DNA of 64,000 nt, from NCBI GenBank assembly GCA_016704445.1, contig JADJAE010000018.1, positions 1-64,000 of the forward strand, written 5' to 3'. The notes below the pieces were generated by a model that did no database searches, was not told the origin of the DNA, and was given only the letters and a program-made list of their open reading frames with translations. Made by a program: the position numbers and the translations under genes. This document shows, piece by piece, positions 41,735 to 51,300 of this stretch (its first letter is position 1; every line of letters begins with the position of its first letter). Origin of the DNA: Deltaproteobacteria bacterium. GTDB lineage: Bacteria; Myxococcota_A; Polyangia; Polyangiales; Ga0077539.

Positions 41735-43072
41735 ATGAAAACTCGCGTCGCGAGCGACGGGCGCGCTATCGACCTGAGGGTGCGTGTTGCCAGGCTTCGA
41801 CTCCACCCTTGGCTGTTCGGCTTGCTCCTCGTGGGGATGCTCTCCCTCGCCCTCCCCTCCGTCGCGCTCGGGTGGACCGACGCGCGGCCCGGGGACGCCG
41901 TCACGGAGTTCGACATCAGCCCCGACGGCACCGCGGTGGTCACCCAGCGCGTGCGCTGGCGCGTGCTGGCAGGGCGACTCCATGAGTTCGAGCTCGCGGA
42001 GCTTCCGGCGGACCTCTCGCTCATCGAGGCGGCGGCCAGCACCTCCACCGGCACCCCGGTTCCGATCACCGTCCGCAGCGCGGTCCCGGGTCGGCTGACC
42101 GTCTCCCTCGGCGACCCGGGCGTCGGCCTCGCCCGCGGCGCGGTCGACGTCGTGCTCCGCTACGGCACCTCGCTGCGCGCCCAGGGCGCCATCCGGAGCG
42201 CCGGCGGCGACGCGGTGATCGAGGTGCGCTCGGTGCCGTGGGAGCGCGGGATGGAGGCCACCGAGCTGCGCGTCTCGATGCCCAGCGCCAGCCGCCGCGC
42301 CCGCTGGATCGCCGATGACCTCGACGGGGTCCACGCCACGGTCACCACCGAGCTCTCCCGCGACGTACTGCGTACGCTGCGCCGCCACGTCCCCACCGGC
42401 GTCGTCTGGAGCGCCCGCGTCGCCGCCGACCCCGCCCTCTTCCCGTGGCTCTCGACGGGCGTCCCCATGCGCTCCCCGCGCCCGGTCGAGCGCGCTCCGT
42501 GGTCTCCCCTCGCCCTCGTCTACGGCCTCGGCCTCGCCGCGGTGCTCCTCATCGGCGGCCGCGCGCTGCGCCAGCTCGAGGGCCCCGCCCGCGTGGCGCT
42601 CCCCCGCGCGCTCGCCGCCCTCCCGGCGCTGCTCGCCCTCGGCGCGGCCGCCTCGCACGGGCTCGCGCTCGCCGGTGTCCACGGCGGCGTGTCGCCGGGC
42701 ACGGCGCTGCTCCTCGGCGCCGTCGCCCTCTCGCTGCCCGCGCGGACCCGGAGGGCGTCGAGCCGACGCAGGTCCTCGATGGTGCGCGTCGCTCAGGTGG
42801 GGGCGCTGCTCGCGTGCGCCGGGGGCTTCGTGTGGGGTCTGCGCGAGGCGTCGACGCTGGCCGTCGTGGTCGCGCTCGACCTCGCCGTGCTCGTCCTCGC
42901 CTCGGTGGCCGTGTCGCGGCTGCGACCGGCCGATGTCTTACAGCCGAAGGTAAACGTCCGGCCGTCGGCGACCCGCTCGCTCGGCCTGGACGACGTCCTC
43001 TTCAGCGACGCGGCTGCAACCGCTGGTGGAACATCTGCAGCGCGCTGTCCACCCGCTTCACCGCGGCCCTGA
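41735..43072 (+). CDS. Membrane protein of unknown function
   Basis: A 445-residue protein with an N-terminal membrane or signal segment (residues about 27-46, WLFGLLLVGMLSLALPSVAL), a periplasmic beta-rich region of about 200 residues (VTEFDISPDGTAVVTQRVRWRVLAGRLHEFELAE, GAVDVVLRYGTSLRAQGAI) somewhat like DUF2207, and four or five C-terminal helices (WSPLALVYGLGLAAVLLI onward). The C-terminal 70 bases overlap the convergent DUF1232 gene. A TTAC-N8-GTAA site at 42938-42953 uses TTA and GTA codons. Confidence 0.65.
   Translation: MKTRVASDGRAIDLRVRVARLRLHPWLFGLLLVGMLSLALPSVALGWTDARPGDAVTEFDISPDGTAVVTQRVRWRVLAGRLHEFELAELPADLSLIEAAASTSTGTPVPITVRSAVPGRLTVSLGDPGVGLARGAVDVVLRYGTSLRAQGAIRSAGGDAVIEVRSVPWERGMEATELRVSMPSASRRARWIADDLDGVHATVTTELSRDVLRTLRRHVPTGVVWSARVAADPALFPWLSTGVPMRSPRPVERAPWSPLALVYGLGLAAVLLIGGRALRQLEGPARVALPRALAALPALLALGAAASHGLALAGVHGGVSPGTALLLGAVALSLPARTRRASSRRRSSMVRVAQVGALLACAGGFVWGLREASTLAVVVALDLAVLVLASVAVSRLRPADVLQPKVNVRPSATRSLGLDDVLFSDAAATAGGTSAARCPPASPRP
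42938..42953. repeat. Dispersed palindrome TTAC-N8-GTAA (exact), in 41735 gene
   Basis: Exact copy; uses TTA and GTA codons (VLQPKVNV). Confidence 0.8.
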
Positions 43073-43574
43073 TCGCCGCGGGCTTGAAGTCGAGCTTCAG
43101 CGCGAGCACGGACACCTCCGCGGCGAGCCATCCGGGGTCGACCACGCCCTGCGCGACCTCGCTCGCCCGACGGCCCTTGAACTCCACCTTCTCGATGGCG
43201 AACACGCGCTGACGGAAGGCCTGGTAGGTTTCCTCGTCGAGCGACTCGCGGAAGGTCGCCAGGTCGTCGCCCACGCTCTCGACCAGCTCGGGGATGCGGT
43301 CGCGCCAGGACTCGAAGCGCTCAGGCGCCTCGCGGTGGACCTCGTCGAGCGCGATGCGCAGCGCGAGCGCGTCGTCGAGGTAGCCCATCACGCCCATCGA
43401 GTCGGGGATCACGTCGCCGGGGACCAGCGCGTAGAACACCGCGCCGTGCACCCGGTCGCGCAGCGACTCGTCGAGCTCGGGGTCGTCGCAGACAACGCGC
43501 ACGAACTCCTTGATGTCTTGTTGAAGGGTCGAGAGCCAGCTATCTGCGATCGCGTCCAGGGCTTCGGTCGACAT
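43002..43574 (-). CDS. DUF1232 (YkvA-like) domain protein
   Basis: A 190-residue protein. The DUF1232 motif is clear: VFYALVPGDVIPDSMGVMGYLDDALALRIALDEV (residues about 50-85), preceded by a hydrophilic helical N-terminus. The region after residue 90 is helical and lacks known motifs. ATG at 43574 is preferred to 43595 because the latter adds a short basic tail. Function unknown. Its 3' end overlaps the convergent gene at 41735 by 71 bases. Confidence 0.75.
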   Translation of the reverse strand: MSTEALDAIADSWLSTLQQDIKEFVRVVCDDPELDESLRDRVHGAVFYALVPGDVIPDSMGVMGYLDDALALRIALDEVHREAPERFESWRDRIPELVESVGDDLATFRESLDEETYQAFRQRVFAIEKVEFKGRRASEVAQGVVDPGWLAAEVSVLALKLDFKPAAIRAAVKRVDSALQMFHQRLQPRR

Positions 43575-43632
43575 GTTCCGTCGACCATACAGCAAGGCGC
43601 GGCCGAGTCACTACGAGGTTGGAAGCGCCGGC

Positions 43633-45555
43633 TCAGCGCAGGTCGCGGTCCTCTTCGGGGATGAGATCTTCGCCCGCCGGGCAGGCGATCTGAACGCGCG
43701 TCGGACCCGCGGAGGTACGCAGGATCAGGAACACCACCCGGCGGTTCTGCGCCCAGGCCACCGGGCCTCGGCCCGGGTTCACCGGGCAGCGCTCGCCGTA
43801 GCCCGCGGCGTGCAGCCGGTCGGCGCTGATGCCCCGCTGCACGAGCGCCGCCACCACGCTCACCGCGCGGTCGTGGGTGAGCTGGAGGTTGTGGTCATCG
43901 GGGCCCCGCTCATCCGCGTGCCCCTGCACCTGCAGGAGCTGGATCTGGTCGTTGGACCGCAGCGTCGCCGCCACCGCCTCGATGATCGGCATGCTCTCCG
44001 GCCGGATCTGCGCCGAGTCCGTCTCGAAGTTGATCGCCTGGAGGATGCGGATGGTGTTCTCCTCGAGCACCGCCACGCCCTGGTCGGGGCAGCCGTCCTC
44101 GTCCTCGTGGGCGTTGTAGGTCTCCGGGTCGTTGGGGCAGCGGTCGCGCACGTCGGGGATGCGGTCGTGGTCGTTGTCCGGGTCGGGGCAGCCGTTGTCG
44201 TCCTCGAAGTTGTCGCGGTCCTCCGGGTCGTTGGGGCAGAGGTCGACGCGGTCGAGGATGCCGTCGCGGTCGTTGTCCGGGTCGGGGCAGCCGTCCGTGT
44301 CCTCGAAGTTGTCGCGGTCTTCCGGCTCGTCGGGGCAGCGGTCGACGTTGTCGAGGATGCCGTCGCCGTCGCGGTCGTTGTTGTCCCGGTCGGGGCAGCC
44401 GTCCTCGTCCGCCTCGCCGTCGCGGTCTTCGGGCGTGAGCGGGCACTGGTCGTCGCCGTCCCGGATGCCGTCCTGGTCGTTGTCCGGCTCGGGGCAGCCG
44501 TCGGTGTCCTCGAAGTGGTCGAAGTCCTCGGGGCTGTCCGGGCACCGGTCGACGTCGTCACGGAACCCGTCCCCGTCGCGGTCGCCGATCGACGGCTCGA
44601 ACACGAAGCCCACGAAGGCCCGCAGGTTGGCCCCCGCGTCGCTGTCGGTGATGCGCCGTCCGGCGCCGAGCATCAGGTAGCTGTTCTCGACCACGAAGAT
44701 CTTGAGCCCGCCCACCGCCTCGAAGGGCGTGGTGTTCGCGCCGAACATGGCGTTCGAATACGTTCCCCCGTAAACTTCGGCCACGAGGTCGAGCGCCGGG
44801 CCGACGCGCACGCTCATCCCGAGCCCAGCGGTCACGGGAGAGCCGTAGGTGGTGTCGACCAGCCGCGCCGCGGTGCCGAGGCCGAGCCGGTAGCCGAGGT
44901 TGAGGTCCATGCGAAAGCGCGAGACCGGGTGCCACTCGGCGGCGATGGAGGGCCAGAGCATCACGCCCGGGTCGCCCGCGAAGTTGCTGGGGCCCGACGA
45001 GAGGGGAATGCCCGCCTGCATGATGAGCGCGAGGCCCCACGTGGTGACCGTCGGCGGGAGCAGCCGAAGCTTGGCGTGCAGGCTGAGCGAGCCGAAGCCC
45101 TGGTAGTCGAGCCCGCCGTTCTGCGGCGTGTACCCGGCGATGGGCTGGAGGCTGCCGTCGCTGCCCCCGGGACCAGGGCCGCTGACCAGGTGCAGCGGGA
45201 GCTGGAGGCCCACCACCAGGCGGTTGAAGAGGCCGAGGTTGGCGGAGAAGGTTCCGGTGAAGAAGTTCTCCACCAGCGGCACCTGCGTGTCGGTCTGCAT
45301 CCCGCGCAGCACCGTGCCCTGGCGCGCGAGCCCGCGGCCCCAGTCGACCACGAGGCCGAAGGAGGTGTTGAGGTGGCCGAGGGTGTCGGTGCCGTTGACC
45401 GTGAACTGCCCCTTCGAGTCGATCGCGTGCCGGAACAGCCGCAGGTCGAAGCCCGTGTCCGCGGGGAGCGCGTCCTGCGCGCGGGCCTCCGGGGCGAGGG
45501 CCGCGAGGCCCAGGGACGCGACGATCGCCGAGAGTCTTCCCACCGTTCTACGCAT
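43633..45555 (-). CDS. OmpA-family protein with thrombospondin type 3 repeats
   Basis: A 640-residue outer-membrane protein. A signal peptide (LSAIVASLGLAALAPEARAQ), an N-terminal beta barrel of about 320 residues, then five Asp-rich type 3 repeats (about 325-490, DxDxDGxxDxxDxCP pattern) that bind Ca2+, and a C-terminal OmpA peptidoglycan-binding domain (INFETDSAQIRPESMPIIEAVAATLR, VQGHADERG, LQLTHDRAVSVVAALVQRGI, YGERCP). It anchors the outer membrane to peptidoglycan. Contains an ATAC-N8-GTAA site at 44758-44773. Confidence 0.95.
   Translation of the reverse strand: MRRTVGRLSAIVASLGLAALAPEARAQDALPADTGFDLRLFRHAIDSKGQFTVNGTDTLGHLNTSFGLVVDWGRGLARQGTVLRGMQTDTQVPLVENFFTGTFSANLGLFNRLVVGLQLPLHLVSGPGPGGSDGSLQPIAGYTPQNGGLDYQGFGSLSLHAKLRLLPPTVTTWGLALIMQAGIPLSSGPSNFAGDPGVMLWPSIAAEWHPVSRFRMDLNLGYRLGLGTAARLVDTTYGSPVTAGLGMSVRVGPALDLVAEVYGGTYSNAMFGANTTPFEAVGGLKIFVVENSYLMLGAGRRITDSDAGANLRAFVGFVFEPSIGDRDGDGFRDDVDRCPDSPEDFDHFEDTDGCPEPDNDQDGIRDGDDQCPLTPEDRDGEADEDGCPDRDNNDRDGDGILDNVDRCPDEPEDRDNFEDTDGCPDPDNDRDGILDRVDLCPNDPEDRDNFEDDNGCPDPDNDHDRIPDVRDRCPNDPETYNAHEDEDGCPDQGVAVLEENTIRILQAINFETDSAQIRPESMPIIEAVAATLRSNDQIQLLQVQGHADERGPDDHNLQLTHDRAVSVVAALVQRGISADRLHAAGYGERCPVNPGRGPVAWAQNRRVVFLILRTSAGPTRVQIACPAGEDLIPEEDRDLR
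44086..44583 (-). repeat. Thrombospondin type 3 repeat block
   Basis: Five tandem units of about 90-105 bases encoding DGxxDxxDxCPxxPEDxDxFED-type sequence, in the OmpA gene. The copies are very similar at the DNA level, which makes the block prone to length change and assembly error. Confidence 0.85.
44758..44773. repeat. Dispersed palindrome ATAC-N8-GTAA, in OmpA gene
   Basis: One outer base differs; third reading frame (EVYGGTYS). Confidence 0.7.
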
Positions 45556-45686
45556 AGCCGCCGGACGCTAACAGATCACCCGCAGCGGGGTCAGCAATCC
45601 GGGCGATCAGGTGTACAAGCGCGCTCGGCGTTTGAGATGGGGTTCGGTTTCGAGCCGCACGGCGCTTCGCGGAGGTTTCAAGCGAC

Positions 45687-46505
45687 ATGGCAACGAGCGC
45701 AGCGGGGGTGGTGCTGATCACGGGGGCCTCGTCGGGCATCGGCGAGGCGATGGCGCGGGAGTACGCGCGGCGCGGGTGGAAGACCGTGCTGCTGGCCCGG
45801 CGGGTGGAGCGCATCGCCGCGCTGGCGCAGGCGCTGGGAGGCGAAGGGCACAGCCTCGCGGTGTCGTGCGACGTCACCCACGACGGCGACTGCGAGGCCG
45901 CCGTGGCGCGCGCGCTGGAGGCCTTCGGCGGGCTCGACGTGGTGATCGCCAACGCGGGCTTCGGCGTCGACGGCACCTTCGACCAGCTCACCATCGACGA
46001 TGTGCGGAGGCAGTTCGACACCAACGTCTACGGGGTGATGCGCACCGCGAAGGCCGCGCTCCCGGCGCTCGTGCGCTCGAAGGGCGCCTTCGTGGCGATC
46101 GGCAGCGTGGCGGGCTTCCTCCCGGCGCCGGGCAGCATGGCCTACAACATGTCGAAGGCCTGCGTGACCTCGCTCTGCGACACGCTGCGCACCGAGTGGG
46201 TGCCGAAGGGCATCAGCGTGACGCACGTGGCGCCGGGCTTCATCGAGAGCGAGATCCGCCGCGTCGACCGGCAGGGGACCTTCAAGGAGACCCGCCGGGA
46301 GACCATCCCCTCGTGGCTGATCATGCCCGCGCACACCGCCGCGCGGAAGATCGCCGACGCCGTCGCGAGCCGCGACGACGAGCTGGTGCTTACCCTGCAC
46401 GGTAAGTTTGGCGTGGCCATGTCCCGGCACGCGCCAGCGCTGACCCGGGCGATCTTCCGCCTCGCCGCGCCGAGGGTCGGCAGCCGCAAGGCCAGGGACG
46501 TCTGA
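45687..46505 (+). CDS. Short-chain dehydrogenase/reductase
   Basis: A 272-residue classical SDR. The NAD(P) motif TGASSGIG is at residues 14-21, NAG at about 91-93 and the catalytic Ser-Tyr-Lys is in IGSVAGFLPAPGSMAYNMSKA (YxxxK). The segment VAPGFIESEI follows. The ARRV Arg after the second strand favours NADP(H). Substrate unknown. One TTAC-N8-GTAA site at 46390-46405. It ends five bases from the convergent gene at 46510. Confidence 0.92.
   Translation: MATSAAGVVLITGASSGIGEAMAREYARRGWKTVLLARRVERIAALAQALGGEGHSLAVSCDVTHDGDCEAAVARALEAFGGLDVVIANAGFGVDGTFDQLTIDDVRRQFDTNVYGVMRTAKAALPALVRSKGAFVAIGSVAGFLPAPGSMAYNMSKACVTSLCDTLRTEWVPKGISVTHVAPGFIESEIRRVDRQGTFKETRRETIPSWLIMPAHTAARKIADAVASRDDELVLTLHGKFGVAMSRHAPALTRAIFRLAAPRVGSRKARDV
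46390..46405. repeat. Dispersed palindrome TTAC-N8-GTAA (exact), in SDR gene
   Basis: Exact copy; frame xTT-ACC (VLTLHGKF). Confidence 0.8.
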
Positions 46506-46509
46506 CCCG

Positions 46510-47025
46510 TCAGGGCCGCAGGTCGAGCACCCGCCAGCGGCCCCCGACGCGCACCAGCGTGTCGATGCGAAAGCGCCGCACGCTCCCGCCCACCGCGTAC
46601 TCCACCACCGGCCCGTCGACGCACTGCGAGCCCGGCGCTGCGTAGCGCCCGCACCGCCGCGGGTCGATGGTGTTGCGCGCATACGATGGGCCCGCGATGC
46701 CGCGGAACTGCGCTCCCGCGAGCCGGGGGCGCAGGTCGCGCGCGTCTCGCTCGAGGGCCTCGAGCTGGCGCCGCACCACCATCCCGCCGCCATCGGGACC
46801 GGCGTCCCCCGGGTCGCGCAGCCCGAAGACCACGCGCAGCTCGGCCGGGGTGGGGAAGATGCCCGACGGGTCGCGGGCGCCGTCGCGGACGAGCTCCATC
46901 ACGCGCCGGGCGAGCGAGGTGATCTCCGCGCGCTCGGCGGGCGCGAGGCGCCGGGGGGCGGCCCCGACCTCGCCCGCGAGGAGACCGCCCAGCAGCAGCC
47001 ACGTCCCGACGATCGACCTTCTCAT
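46510..47025 (-). CDS. Exported hypothetical protein
   Basis: A 171-residue protein with a signal peptide (RRSIVGTWLLLGGLLAGEVGAA) and a mature region with no recognised domain. It has a helical start (PAERAEITSLARRVMELVRDGARD), two Cys near the C-terminal half (RRCGRYAAPGSQCVDG) that may form a disulfide, and a last strand pair VRRFRIDTLVRVGGRWRVLDL. Periplasmic by prediction. Confidence 0.65.
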   Translation of the reverse strand: MRRSIVGTWLLLGGLLAGEVGAAPRRLAPAERAEITSLARRVMELVRDGARDPSGIFPTPAELRVVFGLRDPGDAGPDGGGMVVRRQLEALERDARDLRPRLAGAQFRGIAGPSYARNTIDPRRCGRYAAPGSQCVDGPVVEYAVGGSVRRFRIDTLVRVGGRWRVLDLRP

Positions 47026-47076
47026 CGCGGCGAAGCTCGCGCAGTCGGAGCGCCCTGCGCAAGCTCCGCGACGAGC

Positions 47077-47613
47077 CTACCGCACGAAGTCGTCGGGCTC
47101 TGGGTGCGCGTCGTCCGCGGCGCTCTCGATGCGTGCGTTGTCGAGCGCGCCGACGGAGCGCATCGCCTCGTAGACCACGATGGCCGCGGCGCTCGCGAGG
47201 TTGATCGAGCGCACCGCGCCGGCCGTGGGGATGCCATAGACGTCGTCGGGGTAGCGGTCGAGCACCTCCTGTGGGATACCGCTCGACTCGCGGCCGAACA
47301 CCAGCGCATCGCCGGGCAAGAAGCCCGCGTCGAGGTAGCTGCGTCGGCCGGTTGCGCTGAAGAGGCGCACGCGACCGGGCGGGCGGAGCCGGGCGTGCGT
47401 GAGCGCGAAGGACGACCAATCGGGGTGCGTGTGCAGCATGACGAGGTGCCAGTAGTCGATGCCCGCGCGGCGCACGCTGCGGTCGTCGATGCGAAACCCG
47501 AGGCGCCCGACGAGGTGCAGCGGGCTCTGCGTGGCGGCGCAGAGGCGGGCGATGTTGCCCGTGTTCTGGGGGATCTCAGGCTCGACCAGGACCACCTGGA
47601 ACGGGGACGTCAT
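47077..47613 (-). CDS. trmL: tRNA (cytidine(34)-2'-O)-methyltransferase TrmL
   Basis: A 178-residue SPOUT methyltransferase. N-terminal VVLVEPEIPQNTGNIARLCAATQSPLHLVGRLGF, the DYWHLV segment, and the trefoil-knot SAM region LVFGRESSGIP and IPTAGAVRSINLASAAAIVVYEAMR are diagnostic of TrmL/YibK. It 2'-O-methylates the wobble nucleotide of tRNA-Leu isoacceptors. ATG at 47613 fits the usual MxxxVVLVEPEIP start; 47643 would add ten residues. Confidence 0.93.
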   Translation of the reverse strand: MTSPFQVVLVEPEIPQNTGNIARLCAATQSPLHLVGRLGFRIDDRSVRRAGIDYWHLVMLHTHPDWSSFALTHARLRPPGRVRLFSATGRRSYLDAGFLPGDALVFGRESSGIPQEVLDRYPDDVYGIPTAGAVRSINLASAAAIVVYEAMRSVGALDNARIESAADDAHPEPDDFVR

Positions 47614-47732
47614 CGGCGCGACACGGAGCTTTGGGGAGGGCATCGGATTCAGGTTCTCTCGCGAGCCTAGATGTCACGTCGGCAGCGCGCGGGGCAACCG
47701 CACCGAGCGCGCAATGTGGGCTCCGTACGCGG

Positions 47733-47747
47733 TGGCACGTGGATTGC
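47733..47747 (+). promoter_or_regulatory. Sigma-54-dependent promoter
   Basis: TGGCACG-TGGA-TTGC is an exact match to the -24/-12 consensus, TGGCACG-N4-TTGC. Predicted start is near 47758, about 43 bases before the gene at 47801. Sigma-54 promoters require an enhancer-binding activator, whose site was not identified. Confidence 0.75.
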
Positions 47748-47800
47748 GGAACGCCCGGTCATCGCGACCACCCATTGTCATCCAAGTCCGCGAGGTTCCC

Positions 47801-48256
47801 ATGGAAATCGCAGAGTTCACGCCGCTCCTAGAGCAGCTCATCGTCCGGTTTCGGTCGTGGGATCAAGCGCAGAGGCAGGCCTCCGAGAGCGACGAATCGG
47901 GTCTTTCGGCGGCCGAGCGGAAGGCCCTCCTCGACGAGCTCCACAGCATTGTCGGCGAGGCTGAGCCCAGCCACCCTCCCAGGACACCGTGGCAGGCGTG
48001 CGTCGACTTCTTCTCGGCGCACTCGTCGTCTCCCGCCGAGGTGTGCTCGCAGCGCGCGCACGCCCTGCTCCGCTGCTATGAGCAGCTCTGCGAGCTCGAC
48101 CTCCCCTTCCACGTGTCGAGCGTGCTCCTGCGCCATCACAGCGTCATCAAGCGAGCGGCCAACGTGGCCGACGGACGGCTCCATCTGCCTACGCCCCCTC
48201 GCGGCTCGGCGACCGCGCTCGCGTCGACCCCGGGTCCCGGCTCGGCCGCGCGCTGA
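47801..48256 (+). CDS. Hypothetical protein behind a sigma-54 promoter
   Basis: A 151-residue soluble protein with an acidic helical N-terminus (EIAEFTPLLEQLIVRFRSWDQAQRQ), a Ser/Asp/Glu-rich loop, a second helical part (RTPWQACVDFFSAHSSSPAEVCSQRAHALLRCYEQLCELDLPFHVSSVLLRHHSVIKRAANV) rich in Cys and His, and a Ser/Pro/Ala tail. No family recognised. The start is fixed by the sigma-54 promoter and a GAGG box a few bases upstream. The glucan synthase gene starts 95 bases downstream in the same direction. Confidence 0.7.
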   Translation: MEIAEFTPLLEQLIVRFRSWDQAQRQASESDESGLSAAERKALLDELHSIVGEAEPSHPPRTPWQACVDFFSAHSSSPAEVCSQRAHALLRCYEQLCELDLPFHVSSVLLRHHSVIKRAANVADGRLHLPTPPRGSATALASTPGPGSAAR

Positions 48257-48350
48257 CGCCTCACATGAACAGCACGTTGTGGCAGTTCGCCATACCTGGC
48301 TCGCGGTCCCGTGGGCGCGCTGCGGCTGCTGAAGAACTGGGGGCGCGCCC

Positions 48351-51300
48351 ATGAACGACGTCGCGGCCGTCGTGACGGAGGAGTCGGCGGCGCCGGAGCA
48401 CCTCACCGTCGAGCGCCTCGACGCCCTCGCGGTGCAGCTCGCCCAGGCGCACGTGGGCCGCACGGGGCGCGCCACCGCGCGGCACGGCGAGGACTACATC
48501 GCGCTGCTACGGGCCAACCGTCGGCAGCTCCTCGACAACTACCGCTCCACGCTGAGGGCCTCGGAGTCCGGGGGCTGGATCTCCCCCGCCGGCGAGTGGC
48601 TGCTCGACAACTTCCACGTGATCACCGAGCAGCTCCGCGAGGGGCGCGAGGACCTTCCGCGGCGCTTCTACCGACAGCTCCCGGTGATCTCCGAGGGCCC
48701 GCACGCCGGGCACCCGCGCGCGTTCGCCATCGCGATCAGGCTCATCGCCCTCACCGATGGGCTCCTCGACGTCGCGCTGCTCGTGCGCTTCCTCAACGCG
48801 TACCAGACCGTGGAGCCGCTCACCATCGGCGAGCTATGGGCGATCCCCATCGCGCTCCGACATGGGTTCCTCGACCGGCTCGCTCGCATCGCCGCGCGCG
48901 TCGACCGCGCCCGGGTCGAGCGGGAGGCCGCCACCACGCTCGCGGACGAGCTCGCCCTCGGCGCGGCGAGCGGGACGGCCACCGTCGCGGAGGCCCTCGA
49001 GCACCGCGTCTCCCGGCGCGTGGAGCCCTCCACGACCATGTTCGCCACCGAGCTCGCGCTGCGGCTGCGCGATCGCCACCCCGCCCTCTCCCTGGCCACC
49101 GCGTGGCTCGAGCGCCGCTTCGCCGAGCAGGGGACGACCCTGGAGGAGGCGATCCGGGCGGAGCACCGCAGCCAGGCCGCCAACCAGATCTCCGTCGGCA
49201 ACTGCATCACCTCGATGCGGACGATCACCGCCACCGACTGGAGCAAGGTCTTCGAGTCGCTCAGCGTCGTCGAGCGCGAGCTCCGGCGAGACCCCAGCGG
49301 GACCTATCCCCGCATGGACTTCGCGACGCGCGACCGATACCGCCACGTGGTCGAGCGCATCGGCAAGCGCACCGGGAGGCCCGAGCATGAGGTCGCCGAG
49401 CGGGCCGTCGCGCTGGCCCTCGCCGAGGCGACGCGCCGCGCGCACGTGGGCTACTTCCTCATCGACCGCGGCCTCGCCACGCTCGAGGCCCAGGTCGGCT
49501 ACCGCTCCCCGCTGAGAGAGCGCCTCGGACGGGCGCTCGTGGCCCACGCGACGCTCGCCTACCTCGGCCCGATCGTGCTCGGCACCCTCTGTGTCGCGGC
49601 GACCTTCGGCGGCCTCGCCCTGCGCCTCGGCGCCTCGCGCTCCCTCGCGGCGACGCTGGCGGCCCTCGCCCTGCTGCCCGCGAGCGAGCTCGTCGCGAGC
49701 CTCGTCAACCTCGCGGTCACCGCCAACCGCGCCCCCACGCTGCTGCCGAAGCTCGACTTCGTCGACGGCATCCCGGCGGAGTTTCGCACCCTCGTCGCGG
49801 TGCCGATGATGCTCACCAGCCAGGAGGCCATCGAGGAGCAGGTCGAGGCGCTCGAGCTGCGGTTTCTCGCCAACCAGGACCCGGCGCTGCGCTTCGCCCT
49901 GCTCAGCGACTTCACCGACGCAGCCACGGAGCAGACCCCCGCGGACGACGAGCTCGTCCAGGCCATACGGCGCGGCATCGAGCGCATCAACGAGGCGCAC
50001 GGGGGCGATCGCTTCTACCTGCTGCACCGCAAGCGCCTCTGGAGCGAGGGCGAGCGGCGCTTCATGGGCTGGGAGCGCAAGCGCGGGAAGATCGAGGAGT
50101 TCAACCGGCTGCTGCTGGGCGACGAGGGCACCTCCTTCACGGACGTCGTCGGCGACCGGGCGTGGCTCGGCGGGGTGCGCTACATGATCACCCTCGACGC
50201 GGACACGCAGCTCCCGCTGGGCACCGCCGCGAGGATGGTCGCCACCATGGCGCACCCGCTCAACCAGGCCCGCGTCGACGCCGCCACTGGCGTCGTCGTC
50301 GAGGGCTACGGCGTGCTCCAGCCGCGCGTCTCGGTGTCCCCGACGTCCGCGCGCCGCAGCCGCTTCGCGCAGGTCTTCGCCGACCAGGAGGGCCTCGACC
50401 CCTACACCAGCGCGGTGTCCGACGTGTACCAGGACCTCTTCGGCGAGGGCTCCTTCGTTGGCAAGGGGCTCTACGACCTCAAGGTCTTCGATGCGGTGCT
50501 CCGGGCCCGCCTGCCCAACGGCACCGTGCTCTCTCACGACCTCCTCGAAGGGCTCTTCACCCGCGCGGGCCTCGTCTCCGACATCGAGCTCTTCGACGAC
50601 ATGCCGTCGCACTACCTCGCCGCCAGCCTGCGTCGTCACCGCTGGATCCGCGGCGACTGGCAGATCTCCCCGTGGCTCTTCGGGAGTCCGCCGCGCGAGG
50701 ACGGCCGGCGCCTGCCCAACCCCCTCTCGCTCATCAGCCGATGGAAGATCGCCGACAACCTCCGGCGGTCGCTCGTGGCGCCCGCGACGCTCGCGCTCCT
50801 GCTCGCCGGATGGCTCGTCGCCCCGCTGCCGCTCGTGTGGAGCGCGGCGGTCGTCATGCTCCTGGCGCTGCCCATCCTCGCGCACGGAGCCTCCGCGCTG
50901 GTGCGGCGCCCGCGCTACTCGACCTGGAGCGCGCACTTTCGCCGCGTGATCATCGACGCCGCGCACAGCGCGCTGCGCTCCGCCGTCACGCTGCTCTTCC
51001 TGCCGCACGAGGCCTGGGTGAGCGTCGATGCGATCGCGCGCGTCACCTGGCGCCGCTTCGTGAGCCATCGCGGGCTGCTCGAGTGGACCACCGCGGCCCA
51101 GGCGGAGCGGTCCGCCGGGCGCTCGGTCGCGTCGGCCTACCGCACGATGGTGGCGTCGCTGGCTCCGACCGCGGCGGCGCTCGGGCTCGTCGCGCGGGGG
51201 CAGACCGGGTCCGCGGTCGCGCTGGCTCCGCTCGTGCTCGCATGGGGCTTCGCCCCGGCGGTCGTGGCGTGGCTGGGGCAGCCGATGCGGGATCCGTCGC

